A DNA stretch of 62,701 nucleotides from an uncultured Roseburia sp. (GCA_910584215.1 CAJTYI010000006.1:1-62701); one strand, 5' to 3'. Counted from the stretch's first letter, positions 51,757 to 61,082 are shown. Translations and numbers: made by a program. The notes: generated by a model not told the origin, from the sequence alone.

Positions 51757-53961
51757 ATGAAAAGAAAATTCTTAGCGATGCTGCTCGCCGCAGTGATGGC
51801 TTGCTCCGTTTTGCCTTGCGAGACCACTGTTTTTGCGGCACAGGAAACGGCGGCAATTGGGCAGATTGAAGTGGTGCGGGAAAATGATAAGCTGGCCGGG
51901 CGGTATTATGATGCGGTGGCGGCGGATACGGTTGTGGACGGTTATTATATTCTGAAAGTGTCATCCGCCGAGATGAGAGCATCCGAGCAGGCGTTAAAGA
52001 ACGCGCTTGCGACTGCCGGACAGCGGGCGACTGCCGCACTGCCATATAAAGTTGTGGTAGAGCCGGGGAGTTATACGGTGAACGGCCTGTCGATCGTGTC
52101 CAATACTTATCTTTACCTCGAGGGCGTTACCTTAAAGAGAGCGCAGTCGAGCCAGCAGAATCTTCTGCGCGTGGGGTATGCCACAGAGGACGAAAAAGGG
52201 TACTGCTATGAGAATATCACGGTCTACGGCGGCGTACTCGACATAAATAATGGTTCCAATACGGCGTTTAAAGTAGGCCATGCCGCCAACTTCCTGATGG
52301 AGCGGATGACGCTGCAAAATATCAAGGATGCGCATTTTATGGAGGTGGCGGCTGTCAACGGATTTACCGCCAAAAATTGTACCTTTAAGAATCAGACGGT
52401 ATCTTCGCAGGCCAAGCGCGACGCCGACGAGGCGATTCAGTTTGACGTGCTGGTGCCGGGACATATCAATGGATATGCATACGAGGATTTGACAAGCCAG
52501 AATATACGGATAGAGGGATGTACCTTTACCAATCTCTCAAAGGGAGTGGGCGCGCACAATGCCGTTTTAAACAATCCGATTCATGACATACAGATTTTAA
52601 ACAATACATTTTCCAAATTAAAATCGGCGGCGATTTCCTTTATGGATTGCAGAAATTGTACGATATCGGGCAATACGATCACAGATGCGCCGCGTGGCGT
52701 GGCACTCTACGGCATCACTGCAAACGGCACTTACTTTGGCACCTCGCTCAACAAAAACAGCAAGACGCCCAAAAAATATATAAAACCGGCGGTTGACCAA
52801 AATATTGTGATCACGAATAATAAGATCAGTTGCAGCGGCAAGGATGTGCGGGATGACATTGAGGTGGCCTGTGTGGCGCTGATTGGCTATAATATTTCAA
52901 AGCCACCGAAGCAGAAAGATACGGATACGGTGCCAAAGGGCGACTATTATATCAGCGGTGTGACCGTTGCGGATAATCATCTGACGACGACAGGTTACGG
53001 CATACAGCTGAGCGATACGAAGAATACGGCATTAGAGCGCAACACCATCACGGCAAAGGGTTCTGCCAGCGGCAAAGAGGGCATTCGTCTTGACTTGTTC
53101 AGCACGGATAACAGAATCGTCGACAACACGGTCAAAAATGCGACGGGAAGCGGAATCGGTCTATATAATGGCAGCTCAGCAAAACAGATCAATGGCAATA
53201 ACATCAGTAAGCCCAAAGACTGCGGTATTATGTTTTACACTTCGTCCGCGGATGAAGTCAATCGCAATGTGATCACAAAGCCCAAAAATGTAGGTATTGT
53301 GGTTATGGTCGGTTCCAACGCCAAGAAGATTTCCGGAAATAAGATCAATTCTGCGGCGGCTATGGGCATCAATATTGCCAGTGTGACTTCCGATATGGAG
53401 ATCTCTCTCAATACCGTAAAAGCGTGCAATACGGCGCAGATCTATGTGCAGGTCGATAGTAAGAATCGTATTTCTGTCAATGACAATAATATTACCGGCA
53501 AATCCGGGACACAGGGAATATGGGCGGCAACCGGCAATGTTTCGATTACCGGAAATACGGTCAAAAAATGTTATCACGGCGTCCTGGTCAATGCAGGCGT
53601 CAAAGGCGTATTTGGCGGCAATAAATTATCAGGCAATAAAGTGAACAGCAGTATCGGCGGCAAGGATGCCGGCAAGGCGCTCACCGCGCCCAAAGGGGTG
53701 AAAGCTTCCAAAGTGACCGCCAAATCCGCACAGCTTAGTTGGGGTAAAGTGGACGGTGCCAAAGGATATATCGTATACCGCTCCGATGCAAAGAACGGTT
53801 CTTATGTCAAAGTGGCACAGACGAAAAAGACTTCTTATAAAAATAATAAACTGGCAAAGAAAACCACATATTATTATAAGGTTGCGGCATACACGGACAG
53901 CGGAAATGTCCAGCTTTTGGGTGATTTTTGCAGTCCGGTTACGGTTGTAACCAAGAAGTAA
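51757..53961 (+). CDS. Secreted right-handed beta-helix protein with C-terminal FN3 domain
   Basis: A 734-residue exported protein. A signal peptide ends near TTVFAAQ. Residues about 90-640 form a right-handed parallel beta-helix with repeated Asn-rich turns (ILNNTFSKLKSAAISF, NRIVDNTVKNATGSGIGLY, KKISGNKINSAAAMGI). Residues 645-734 are an FN3 domain (GAKGYIVYRSDAKNGSYVKV) like those at 38247. Beta-helices of this kind occur in polysaccharide lyases, epimerases and surface adhesins; no family catalytic triad is obvious to me. AAGGAGG is perfectly placed before ATG 51757. Its place in the cluster suggests that it binds or trims the surface glycan. Confidence 0.82.
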   Translation: MKRKFLAMLLAAVMACSVLPCETTVFAAQETAAIGQIEVVRENDKLAGRYYDAVAADTVVDGYYILKVSSAEMRASEQALKNALATAGQRATAALPYKVVVEPGSYTVNGLSIVSNTYLYLEGVTLKRAQSSQQNLLRVGYATEDEKGYCYENITVYGGVLDINNGSNTAFKVGHAANFLMERMTLQNIKDAHFMEVAAVNGFTAKNCTFKNQTVSSQAKRDADEAIQFDVLVPGHINGYAYEDLTSQNIRIEGCTFTNLSKGVGAHNAVLNNPIHDIQILNNTFSKLKSAAISFMDCRNCTISGNTITDAPRGVALYGITANGTYFGTSLNKNSKTPKKYIKPAVDQNIVITNNKISCSGKDVRDDIEVACVALIGYNISKPPKQKDTDTVPKGDYYISGVTVADNHLTTTGYGIQLSDTKNTALERNTITAKGSASGKEGIRLDLFSTDNRIVDNTVKNATGSGIGLYNGSSAKQINGNNISKPKDCGIMFYTSSADEVNRNVITKPKNVGIVVMVGSNAKKISGNKINSAAAMGINIASVTSDMEISLNTVKACNTAQIYVQVDSKNRISVNDNNITGKSGTQGIWAATGNVSITGNTVKKCYHGVLVNAGVKGVFGGNKLSGNKVNSSIGGKDAGKALTAPKGVKASKVTAKSAQLSWGKVDGAKGYIVYRSDAKNGSYVKVAQTKKTSYKNNKLAKKTTYYYKVAAYTDSGNVQLLGDFCSPVTVVTKK

Positions 53962-53974
53962 AACATTTCTGGGG

Positions 53975-54012
53975 CAGTCCGAAACGGCAAAACTTATGGC
54001 CGTTTCGGACTG
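53975..54012 (+). terminator. Perfect 14-bp hairpin after the beta-helix gene
   Basis: CAGTCCGAAACGGC (53975-53988) pairs exactly with GCCGTTTCGGACTG (53999-54012) around a 10-base loop. No T-run follows (GTGGCTGG), so it is either a weak terminator or an mRNA-end-stabilising structure. Confidence 0.6.
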
Positions 54013-54044
54013 TGGCTGGAATCAATCAATGGAGAGTGATTGGT

Positions 54045-55520
54045 ATGCTAAAAATCAGACCACTTTTGGTGCGAATGATCGTCGGTATCGTTGCGCTGAG
54101 TACAATGTATCTCGCGCTTGCTTCTTTTTTGGAACCTTGGGTGGCGGGCGGAATCAACGGGTGGTATACGCTGTTGTTTTGCGCCGTCTACGCGCTCGCT
54201 CTATTCGGGGCATATCGCGCCTTAAAGTGCATGCATGGGAAAACCATGGATGTGCTGCTGTTTTTTTGCATACTGATTACTTTTTTGCTTCAATTGTCGA
54301 TCGCCTGCAATATGAAGCTTGTGCCAAAGACCGATCTGTCACATGTCATCGACCAGTGTATATGGATGTTGGAAAATGACAGTATTCTCTTGTCCGATGC
54401 GGATTACTACGGATTTTATCCCAATAATATTCCTATCACAATCGTCATATACTGGGTATTTCGCTTGGGCAAAACGCTGGGCTTTACCGACTACCGGATG
54501 GTGGGCGGCGTTTTTAACGTTCTTTTGCTGCTCATCACGTATCTGTCTGCCAATTATATGCTCAATTGTTATGTGTCTAAAAAGACGCGGACCTTTGTAA
54601 TGCTTCTGCTTTTAACCAATCCCGCTTATTATGCGTACGCGTCATTTTATTATACCGATACGGTTTCCCTCGCCATGATGACTGCGGGAGCCGCGCTGTT
54701 TGTGGCTGGTGTCCGCCGAAAAAAGAAAGCCGCCGCGCTTGTTCTTTTTGTGCTGTCTGGAATTATGCTTATGTTCGCGGCAAAACTCCGCATGACCTGC
54801 GTGTTTCTGCCGGTTGCGCTGGCAGTTTATTATTTGCTGCGTGGTCAATGGAACTACCTGCTGCAGAGATTTTTGCCGGCGCTCCTTGGTATCGCTGTTT
54901 TTGCCGTCCTCTGGGGCGGAATCTACCGTGTGCATGTCAGCTTTGAGACGACGGACACAGCGGCGCCGGTGACGCATTGGCTGATGATGGGAAGCAACGC
55001 TGCGAAGTGCGGGCGCTATAACGCCAAGGATGTGCGTTTTACGAGAAAACTGGCGACACATGAGGAGAAGGTAGAAAAAACCACCCGTAGATGGGTCAAA
55101 CGCGTGAAAAAGAATGGCGTTGCCGGCAATATGCTCTTGATTCTCAAAAAAGAGCTGCGTGTGTGGGGCATTGGTCCGCACGCCTATACGACCTATACCA
55201 AGAATGTGGTAGAAGAAAATATTTACTTTGAAATTTTTAACGGCAAATATGGCGATTTCACCAGGGCCTTTATGCAGGCGCAGACAATTTTACTGCTGAC
55301 GGCGATGACAGCGGGGCTATTTATTTTGTTCCGGCGCCCCGAGGCGAATGGGGAACTGCTGCTGTTTGCCATATATTTTGGCGGCGGGTTGTTGTTTTAT
55401 GTGTTTTGGGAGGCGCATGCCAGACATTCGGTGAGCTTTCTGGTGTTCTTAACATTTTTGACGATACCTGCGGTGCAGAGAGTGTTTGGGGAAGAAAATC
55501 AGTTACCATCAGGAAAGTGA
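54045..55520 (+). CDS. GT39/ArnT-like membrane glycosyltransferase (copy 1)
   Basis: A 491-residue polytopic protein with about eleven helices. The first large loop contains SDADYYGFYPNNIPITIVIYW and a later one SFYYTDTVSL, typical of PMT/ArnT-type GT-C enzymes that take sugar from a polyprenyl phosphate outside the membrane. The last cytosolic/periplasmic segment includes HWLMMGSNAAKCGRYNAKD. A paralogue lies at 59376 with matching YPNN, YTDI and HMVMMGLNPEN positions. GGAGAG precedes ATG 54045. Sugar and acceptor are unknown. Confidence 0.8.
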   Translation: MLKIRPLLVRMIVGIVALSTMYLALASFLEPWVAGGINGWYTLLFCAVYALALFGAYRALKCMHGKTMDVLLFFCILITFLLQLSIACNMKLVPKTDLSHVIDQCIWMLENDSILLSDADYYGFYPNNIPITIVIYWVFRLGKTLGFTDYRMVGGVFNVLLLLITYLSANYMLNCYVSKKTRTFVMLLLLTNPAYYAYASFYYTDTVSLAMMTAGAALFVAGVRRKKKAAALVLFVLSGIMLMFAAKLRMTCVFLPVALAVYYLLRGQWNYLLQRFLPALLGIAVFAVLWGGIYRVHVSFETTDTAAPVTHWLMMGSNAAKCGRYNAKDVRFTRKLATHEEKVEKTTRRWVKRVKKNGVAGNMLLILKKELRVWGIGPHAYTTYTKNVVEENIYFEIFNGKYGDFTRAFMQAQTILLLTAMTAGLFILFRRPEANGELLLFAIYFGGGLLFYVFWEAHARHSVSFLVFLTFLTIPAVQRVFGEENQLPSGK

Positions 55521-55527
55521 ACAGCGT

Positions 55528-56694
55528 ATGATGAAAAAGAAAGCCTTGATGACGGCCTCGGTTGCCTCAATGATCGATTTATTTAATATGGACAATATTC
55601 ATCTGCTACAGTCGCTGGGATATGAAGTGGACGTTGCGACCAATTTTGTATTCGGCAGTATTACCAGCCAGGAGCGTGTCGATGCGTTCCGCAGGGAGCT
55701 TGAGGCCGCAGGCATCAGGACTTACCATGTACCGATTCCCAGGAGTATTTTAGATGTTAAACATATTATCCGCTCTTACCGTGCGATGAAGCGGCTGTGT
55801 GAGGAGGAGGGATATTCGCTGATGCATACGCAGTCGCCGATCGGCGGCGTGGTGGCGCGCATGGCGGCGGCAAAACAGCGCAAAAAGGGTATGAAAGTGA
55901 TATACACGGCGCACGGGTTCCATTTTTTTAAGGGCGCGCCGAAGGCAAACTGGATGCTCTTTTATCCGATTGAGAAGTTTTTCTCGCGCAGTACCGATGT
56001 GCTGCTTACGATTAACCAGGAAGATTTTGCGCGGGCAGGGAAGTTTCATGCCGGGAAAACGGTCTTGGTGCCGGGAATCGGCATCGACCTCGATAAGTTT
56101 GCAGGCGACGGGGAGAGAAATAAGGGCAATTCGCAGGCGCTGCGCGCCGAGTTTGGTTTTTCGGACGCGGATTATGTACTGCTTAGCCTGGGGCAGTTAT
56201 CACACCGCAAGAATCAGGAGACGGTCATACGCGCGGTGGCACAGTTAGCTGATCAGCAGATTAAATATTTGATTGTGGGGGCCGGGGAGTTGGAGGCGCA
56301 CGATCAAGAACTGATACAGAAACTGCGGATCGAAGACCGTGTGAAATTGGCAGGGTATCGCGGTGATGTCCCCGCGCTTTTGCATATGGCGGACTGTTTT
56401 GTTTTCCCGTCCAGACAGGAGGGGCTGCCTGTGGCCCTGATGGAAGCTATGGCGGCGGGAATCCCGGTGATTTGCAGCAATATCCGCGGCAATACGGACC
56501 TAGTTGCCGACAGAGTGCAGGGGATGCTTGTAGAGCCAGGTGACAGTAAAGGATTTGCCGAAGCCATCACGGAGATGAAAAATGACCCTTCTCTGGCGAA
56601 ACGGTGTACCGGGCAGGCAAAGAGAAAAGTCAGGGATTTCGGCAGAGAGACCGTGCAGAAAATGATGCGGGAGATCTATGAGGGCATAGTGTGA
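55528..56694 (+). CDS. Glycosyltransferase family 4
   Basis: A 388-residue GT-B enzyme: KALMTASVASMIDLFNMDNI opens the first domain, followed by HTQSPIGGVVARMAA, YTAHGFHFFKGAP, SLGQLSHRKNQETVIRAV and SRQEGLPVALMEAMAAGIPVI. This pattern matches EpsF/capsular GT4 enzymes that use UDP-sugars. ATG 55528 follows the GT39 gene by seven bases; the adjoining ATG 55531 is also possible. The donor sugar is not readable. Confidence 0.9.
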   Translation: MMKKKALMTASVASMIDLFNMDNIHLLQSLGYEVDVATNFVFGSITSQERVDAFRRELEAAGIRTYHVPIPRSILDVKHIIRSYRAMKRLCEEEGYSLMHTQSPIGGVVARMAAAKQRKKGMKVIYTAHGFHFFKGAPKANWMLFYPIEKFFSRSTDVLLTINQEDFARAGKFHAGKTVLVPGIGIDLDKFAGDGERNKGNSQALRAEFGFSDADYVLLSLGQLSHRKNQETVIRAVAQLADQQIKYLIVGAGELEAHDQELIQKLRIEDRVKLAGYRGDVPALLHMADCFVFPSRQEGLPVALMEAMAAGIPVICSNIRGNTDLVADRVQGMLVEPGDSKGFAEAITEMKNDPSLAKRCTGQAKRKVRDFGRETVQKMMREIYEGIV

Positions 56695-56725
56695 AATTAT
56701 TTCAAGCCGAAAGCCCCACAAAAAC

Positions 56726-56746
56726 GTGACATAAACGTCATATGGC
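56726..56746 (+). repeat. Repeat of the GTGA-TAAACGTCA element
   Basis: GTGACATAAACGTCATATGGC matches GTGATGTAAACGTCACATGGC at 46680-46700 in 18 of 21 bases. Both lie in gaps between genes and both form TGA...TCA-armed hairpins. The rest of the gap 56695-56841 shows nothing clear. Confidence 0.65.
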
Positions 56747-56841
56747 TATTTATGCCGGAGCGTTACAAAGAGTTTTGGGGTAAGACGCATAGTTGATATT
56801 TGCGTTGTCCTGCGTGTAAACGCTTTGGAATGGAGGTTAGC

Positions 56842-57669
56842 GTGAAAAAAGTATCAGTCATTATGGCAGTGTACAATGCGGGGGACGGCAAAGCACTGCG
56901 TCAGGCGGTTTCGTCCGTACTCAGTCAGGACTATGATAATTTTGAGATAGTGATCTGCGACGATGGTTCGACTGACCACACCTGGGAAGTCTTAGAGCAG
57001 ATTGCCGCGTCGAGCGATAAAGTCCGTATTATTCACAACAGCGAAAACCGTAAGGCCGGATATGCGAGAAATACCGCCTTTAGAGCGGCAACCGGGGAAT
57101 ATATCGCAGTCATGGATGCCGATGACCTGATTCGGCAAGACCGGCTTTTCAGACAGGCCGAGTTTTTGGAACAGCATTTAGAGTATGGTTTTGTGGGCTG
57201 CCGCGGAGAATTTTTTGTGGAGCGCCCCGGGGACGACGGGGAGTGTTATTGGTTTTGCGAGAAACCAAAGCCGGAAGATTTTTTATTTTCACTGCCGTTT
57301 GTACACGCTTCTATCATGTTCCGCAGAGAAGTGCTTGAAGCCGTGGGGGGATATGATTGTTCTAAAAGAGTCGTGCGCGCTGAGGATTTTGATTTGCTGC
57401 TGAGAATCTACGGCGCGGGATACCGCGGAGCCAATCTTAATGAGGTTTTATATGATATCAGACGCGATGAGGAGCAGTATAAGCGGAGAAAATACCGCTA
57501 TCGTTTCCATGAGGCGTATATTAAATACCGTGGCTATAAAAACCTGGGACTGATGCCGCGGGCGTTTCCCTTTGTCGTGAAGCCGTTGATTGTGGGGCTG
57601 ATACCGATTGGGTTGATGAAAAAAATTCAGAAGCGGTATTATGCGGACAAAAACCATCATGCGAAGTGA
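56842..57669 (+). CDS. Glycosyltransferase family 2
   Basis: A 275-residue GT-A enzyme with VSVIMAVYNAGDGKALRQAV, IVICDDGSTDHTWEVLEQ, NRKAGYARNTAFRAATGEY and AVMDADDLIRQDRLFRQ. A basic C-terminus (KKIQKRYYADKNHHAK) suggests binding at the membrane surface. Start GTG 56842 has GGAGG six bases upstream. The sequence around this start, TTAGCGTGAAAAAAGTA, resembles the GCGTGAAAAGTA element at 20974 and 49739. Confidence 0.9.
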   Translation: MKKVSVIMAVYNAGDGKALRQAVSSVLSQDYDNFEIVICDDGSTDHTWEVLEQIAASSDKVRIIHNSENRKAGYARNTAFRAATGEYIAVMDADDLIRQDRLFRQAEFLEQHLEYGFVGCRGEFFVERPGDDGECYWFCEKPKPEDFLFSLPFVHASIMFRREVLEAVGGYDCSKRVVRAEDFDLLLRIYGAGYRGANLNEVLYDIRRDEEQYKRRKYRYRFHEAYIKYRGYKNLGLMPRAFPFVVKPLIVGLIPIGLMKKIQKRYYADKNHHAK

Positions 57670-57743
57670 TCGTTTATATTCCTGGCAAGGTCGGATATGC
57701 GGCTGTTTTGCATTTGGAAATATTATTATCATGGAGAATTAAA

Positions 57744-58664
57744 ATGTTAGGAATTATCATATTAAATTATGAGACATGGGACGCCAGCATAGCCTGCATC
57801 AAGAGCATTGTCACGTCTAAGACCGGGGAAGATTACCGTATCTATCTGGTGGACAATGCGTCCCGCACGAAGATGCCTAAGGAGATGGAGGCGTGTATCA
57901 AAGCGCATAAGATTTGTTGTCTTCGTGCGGAGGAGAACCGCGGATATGCGGCGGGAAACAATATCGGAATCAGGCAGGCGCTCGAGGATGGCTGCGGATA
58001 TTTTTTGATTACCAATAACGATATTGTGTACCGCAAAGACACCATATCCCAAATGCTCGGGTTTATCCGCTCCCATTCGGGTGCAGGGATAGTCGGCCCA
58101 AAAGTAGTCGGCACGGACGGCAGATGGCAGCCGAGCGCAGTTTCCGTCAAAACGGATATGCGCCATATATTCCGTTTGTATACGGCAGCCAAAGTATGCT
58201 TTCGCAAAACATGGAGAAAATATTTCAGAGAGCAGGAAGATGAAAACACGGCAGCCAGGGTGTACCATGTTTCCGGCTGCTGCTTTCTCATGGACAAAAA
58301 GACGGCGGAATATTTATATCCGCTCGATGAGAACACATTTTTGTACAACGAGGAATTGATCATCGGCATCCGCTTGGAGGAGGCAGGGATTACTACCTAC
58401 TATGTCCCCGACGCGGTGGTGCGCCATGAGCATGGCCTTTCGACCGGCCGGGTAAAGCCTTTCATGTATCAGTGCATCAGTACAAGTGAGATCTATTATT
58501 GTAAGCGGTATCTTAGCGCGCCCGACTGGCAGGTGTGGCTTTTGATGCAGTACCGGAAGCTTTTGTATCGTATGCGAATGAGGAAAGACGCTGCATTGCG
58601 GGAATACTGGGAAAGTTATAAGCAGGGCGTGGATTTGAGCTTTAAGAGATGGAGGGGAACGTGA
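57744..58664 (+). CDS. Glycosyltransferase family 2
   Basis: A 306-residue GT-A enzyme with GIIILNYETWDASIACIKSI, YLVDNASRTKMPKEM, ENRGYAAGNNIGIRQAL and FLITNNDIVY, closely related to the GT2 at 34462. ATG 57744 has GGAG about 9 bases upstream. The last codons and stop (RWRGT-TGA) lie in a 41-bp repeat whose second copy starts at 58691. A role in adding rhamnose or galactose is typical of this subgroup but unproven here. Confidence 0.88.
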   Translation: MLGIIILNYETWDASIACIKSIVTSKTGEDYRIYLVDNASRTKMPKEMEACIKAHKICCLRAEENRGYAAGNNIGIRQALEDGCGYFLITNNDIVYRKDTISQMLGFIRSHSGAGIVGPKVVGTDGRWQPSAVSVKTDMRHIFRLYTAAKVCFRKTWRKYFREQEDENTAARVYHVSGCCFLMDKKTAEYLYPLDENTFLYNEELIIGIRLEEAGITTYYVPDAVVRHEHGLSTGRVKPFMYQCISTSEIYYCKRYLSAPDWQVWLLMQYRKLLYRMRMRKDAALREYWESYKQGVDLSFKRWRGT

Positions 58665-58725
58665 GAAAACGTTTTTATCTCTAATATTAATGGAGGGGAA
58701 CGTGAGAAAACGTTTTTATCTCTAA
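58650..58725 (+). repeat. 41-bp tandem duplication of the end of the GT2 gene
   Basis: Thirty-five identical bases occur at 58650-58684 and 58691-58725. The first copy holds the gene's last codons and TGA. Each copy has an AACGT-GAGAAA-ACGTT hairpin followed by TTTATCT, so the second copy repeats a terminator-like signal. Each copy also carries ATGGAGGGGAACGTG, opening a 12-codon frame ending in TAA. Confidence 0.88.
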
Positions 58726-58785
58726 ATGAATGGTATGAACAAGGGAAGTATGTTACACTTTGCATTTCAAAGGAGGAGTAAATAG

Positions 58786-59379
58786 ATGGTATTGGAAAGA
58801 AAGGCTGGCAATTCCGGACTCGTAATTGCAGATAGCGGCGATGCGGACAGGACACCTGTCATCTTTAAGAAAATACAGGGGGGGGGGTATGGCGAACTCG
58901 AAGTATTGACAAGAACTGGCAAGCAGCATGGCTCAAATCTTATTGTTTTATATCAGTATGCGATCAGCCAGGGAGCTGACTATATTTTTCAGACGGATTT
59001 TGATGGACTGACCAGTCCGGCCGAATCTGCCGCATTTGGTAGCAGGCTTTTACAGCATAATGCGATACCTGGCGACAGAAAGGTAAGGGGAGACGGAGAA
59101 ATAGGGGCGTCTGTTGAACATATTGTCTGTGCGCTGTTAAAATTGTATGTTACTGTATCAGCGCCGGAGGCAAACGCGCCGTTTCGACTCATGAAATCAC
59201 CGGTGGTGAAAAAATACATAGACAGGCTGTCCCAGGATTACAATGTGGCTAATAATATGCTGACGACATATTTTGCATATTATAAGGAAAAGCCTATCTT
59301 TCGGAAAGTGTCTTTTAAGGTGCGCCAGGGCGCGGCAGGAAAGACAAATAATTGCCGGAAAGGTGGGGATTGGAAATGA
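58786..59379 (+). pseudogene. Truncated GT2-like glycosyltransferase with a G10 tract
   Basis: A 197-codon frame matching the middle of a GT2 family: HGSNLIVLYQYAISQGADYI, QTDFDGLTSP (usually QTDSDGQT in that group), DANAPFRLMK-like EANAPFRLMK, and TTYFAYYKEKPIF. The first strand with the usual IPAYNE-type loop is missing, replaced by a short start, and the C-terminal RQGG... segment is scrambled (RQGAAGKTNNCRKGG). AGGAGGAG before ATG 58786 is intact and the stop overlaps the next start by ATGA, so it may still be translated. A run of ten Gs (58878-58887) encodes GGG within it. It is either a decayed remnant or a slippage-prone gene. Confidence 0.6.
58878..58887 (+). repeat. G10 homopolymer inside the GT2-like remnant
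   Basis: Ten consecutive Gs in the 5' part of the frame, between ATACA and TATGG. Loss or gain of one G would shift the frame. Homology to the GT2 family seems to continue on both sides in the present frame, so this length reads through. Confidence 0.9.
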
Positions 59380-60959
59380 ATAAAAAAATTTATGCATTTT
59401 TGACAAAGGCTGTGTTTGTGCTGTGCACAGTATTGATCGCAATCATAATGATGATTAATTTGTTTTCTTTTACAGAATATACAGGGAAAAAAACATTTGC
59501 GATGCCCAATATTGTATTACTTTCTATTGGAACTTTGTGTGTCGTGCTGGCGCTCGCCGCCTGCGAAAATTTTCATAACAAAAAACGGCATGGGGATATA
59601 AAACGGGCTTCTGTGATTTTATTTTTATTGCAGGGATATACTTTTTTTAATATATATTTTATATCCCACCAGTGGGATGCCTGGAATATATTTTGTGATG
59701 CGCAGCGCATTGCACAGGGTCAGACGGAGGAACTTTCCCATTTTTACTTTTCGTCATATCCCAATAATCAGTTTATCGTATTTGTAATGTCTCTGTTGAT
59801 TAAATTGGACAGGTCATGGGGGATTTTTGATACCGATCATGGTTTGCTGCTTATTATCCTCATTCAGTGCGCATTGACAACCGTTGCTGGAAAGATATTG
59901 TTTGATATTATAAAGGAATATACGAATACAGAAAAAATCGCTTGGTTCGGATGGGCATTTTATGTCGTGCTGTTAGGTTTATCGGGCTGGAATATCGTAA
60001 CGTATACGGATATCACGGGGATGATAGTTCCGCTGTTGATTTTGCGTTTGTATCAATTACTGCAAAATGGTAAAAATAAATATCTAATCTGGTTTGGCAT
60101 GATATCGTTATCTTTTTGGGGGTTTAAGATCAAACCTACGGCTGTGATTGTATTTCTTGCAATTTTGTTGGCAGAGCTGATAGAAATGATCAAAGGACTG
60201 GACAAGCAGAAAAAGAAATCGTTTGCCGTAATTGCACTGATTGGAGTTATCAGTTTACCCGTTTATTCTGGTATTTTTACAGCTATGATAGAATCGACAG
60301 GCCTAGAGATTGATGCGGAGGCTAATGTGGGACCTCTGCATATGGTAATGATGGGATTAAATCCCGAAAATCATGGAGGGTATTATGATGACGATGTGCA
60401 GTTATCCATGGGAATCAAGACAAAAGAAGAGAGAATGAAAGCACAAAAAGAAGTGATAAAACAGAGAATGGCCGACTATGGATTTACTGGATTTGTGCAT
60501 CATCTGTGGAAAAAAACGTTGATGATCTATAATGATGGAACATTTGCGTGGGGGTATGAGGGAGGTTTTTTTGACGAAGTATTTGAGGATAAAAACCTGT
60601 TGGCAGCGCCGTTCTTAAAAAAATTATACTATACAAACGGCGCGTACTATAAGGTTTTGTCTACCGTTGAGCAGTTGTTTTGGCTGACAACACTGGCATT
60701 TTCGGCGGGGATCATCATATTAAAGAAAAACAGGATGAGCATGGTGCTTGGATTGTCTCTGATTGGCATTATCTTGTTTATCTATATATTTGAGGCAAGG
60801 GCAAGATATTTAATACTATATGTGCCATTTTTTATTATCGCAGCCAGTTTGACGATGTATCATCTGGCGGAATATTTGAAAGAAAGAACGGATGGGGGCA
60901 ATACCGGAACGCATGGTAATGTGAAAAAGGCAAAGGCAAAAAAGAAAAAGAAGCGATAA
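59376..60959 (+). CDS. GT39/ArnT-like membrane glycosyltransferase (copy 2)
   Basis: A 527-residue polytopic protein with about twelve helices, a first-loop acidic residue in HQWDAWNIFCDAQRIAQG, then FYFSSYPNNQFIVFVMSLL and NIVTYTDITGM. It is a paralogue of the gene at 54045 and likewise predicted to use a polyprenyl-phosphate sugar outside the membrane. It ends with a strongly basic tail (KKAKAKKKKKR). ATG 59376 overlaps the stop of the GT2 remnant by 4 bases. The coding sequence looks more AT-rich than the rest of the window, which suggests separate ancestry. Confidence 0.82.
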   Translation: MNKKIYAFLTKAVFVLCTVLIAIIMMINLFSFTEYTGKKTFAMPNIVLLSIGTLCVVLALAACENFHNKKRHGDIKRASVILFLLQGYTFFNIYFISHQWDAWNIFCDAQRIAQGQTEELSHFYFSSYPNNQFIVFVMSLLIKLDRSWGIFDTDHGLLLIILIQCALTTVAGKILFDIIKEYTNTEKIAWFGWAFYVVLLGLSGWNIVTYTDITGMIVPLLILRLYQLLQNGKNKYLIWFGMISLSFWGFKIKPTAVIVFLAILLAELIEMIKGLDKQKKKSFAVIALIGVISLPVYSGIFTAMIESTGLEIDAEANVGPLHMVMMGLNPENHGGYYDDDVQLSMGIKTKEERMKAQKEVIKQRMADYGFTGFVHHLWKKTLMIYNDGTFAWGYEGGFFDEVFEDKNLLAAPFLKKLYYTNGAYYKVLSTVEQLFWLTTLAFSAGIIILKKNRMSMVLGLSLIGIILFIYIFEARARYLILYVPFFIIAASLTMYHLAEYLKERTDGGNTGTHGNVKKAKAKKKKKR

Positions 60960-61082
60960 ATGAAAACATGCAGGCAGTACGTCCTGGGCATAGGCGAATA
61001 TAGAGGCACAGAGCGAAGAGGTTGCATTGACATCCAATTTATGGTAAAATGAAATGATTTTATAGTGGAAGGTTGATTAAAC

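Noticed and set aside
61027..61050. TTGACA ... TAAAAT before the second Wzm gene
   Set aside because: The -35 box is perfect but the spacer is only 12 bases; the next candidate -10 (TATAGT 61061) is 28 bases away. Too poor to call.
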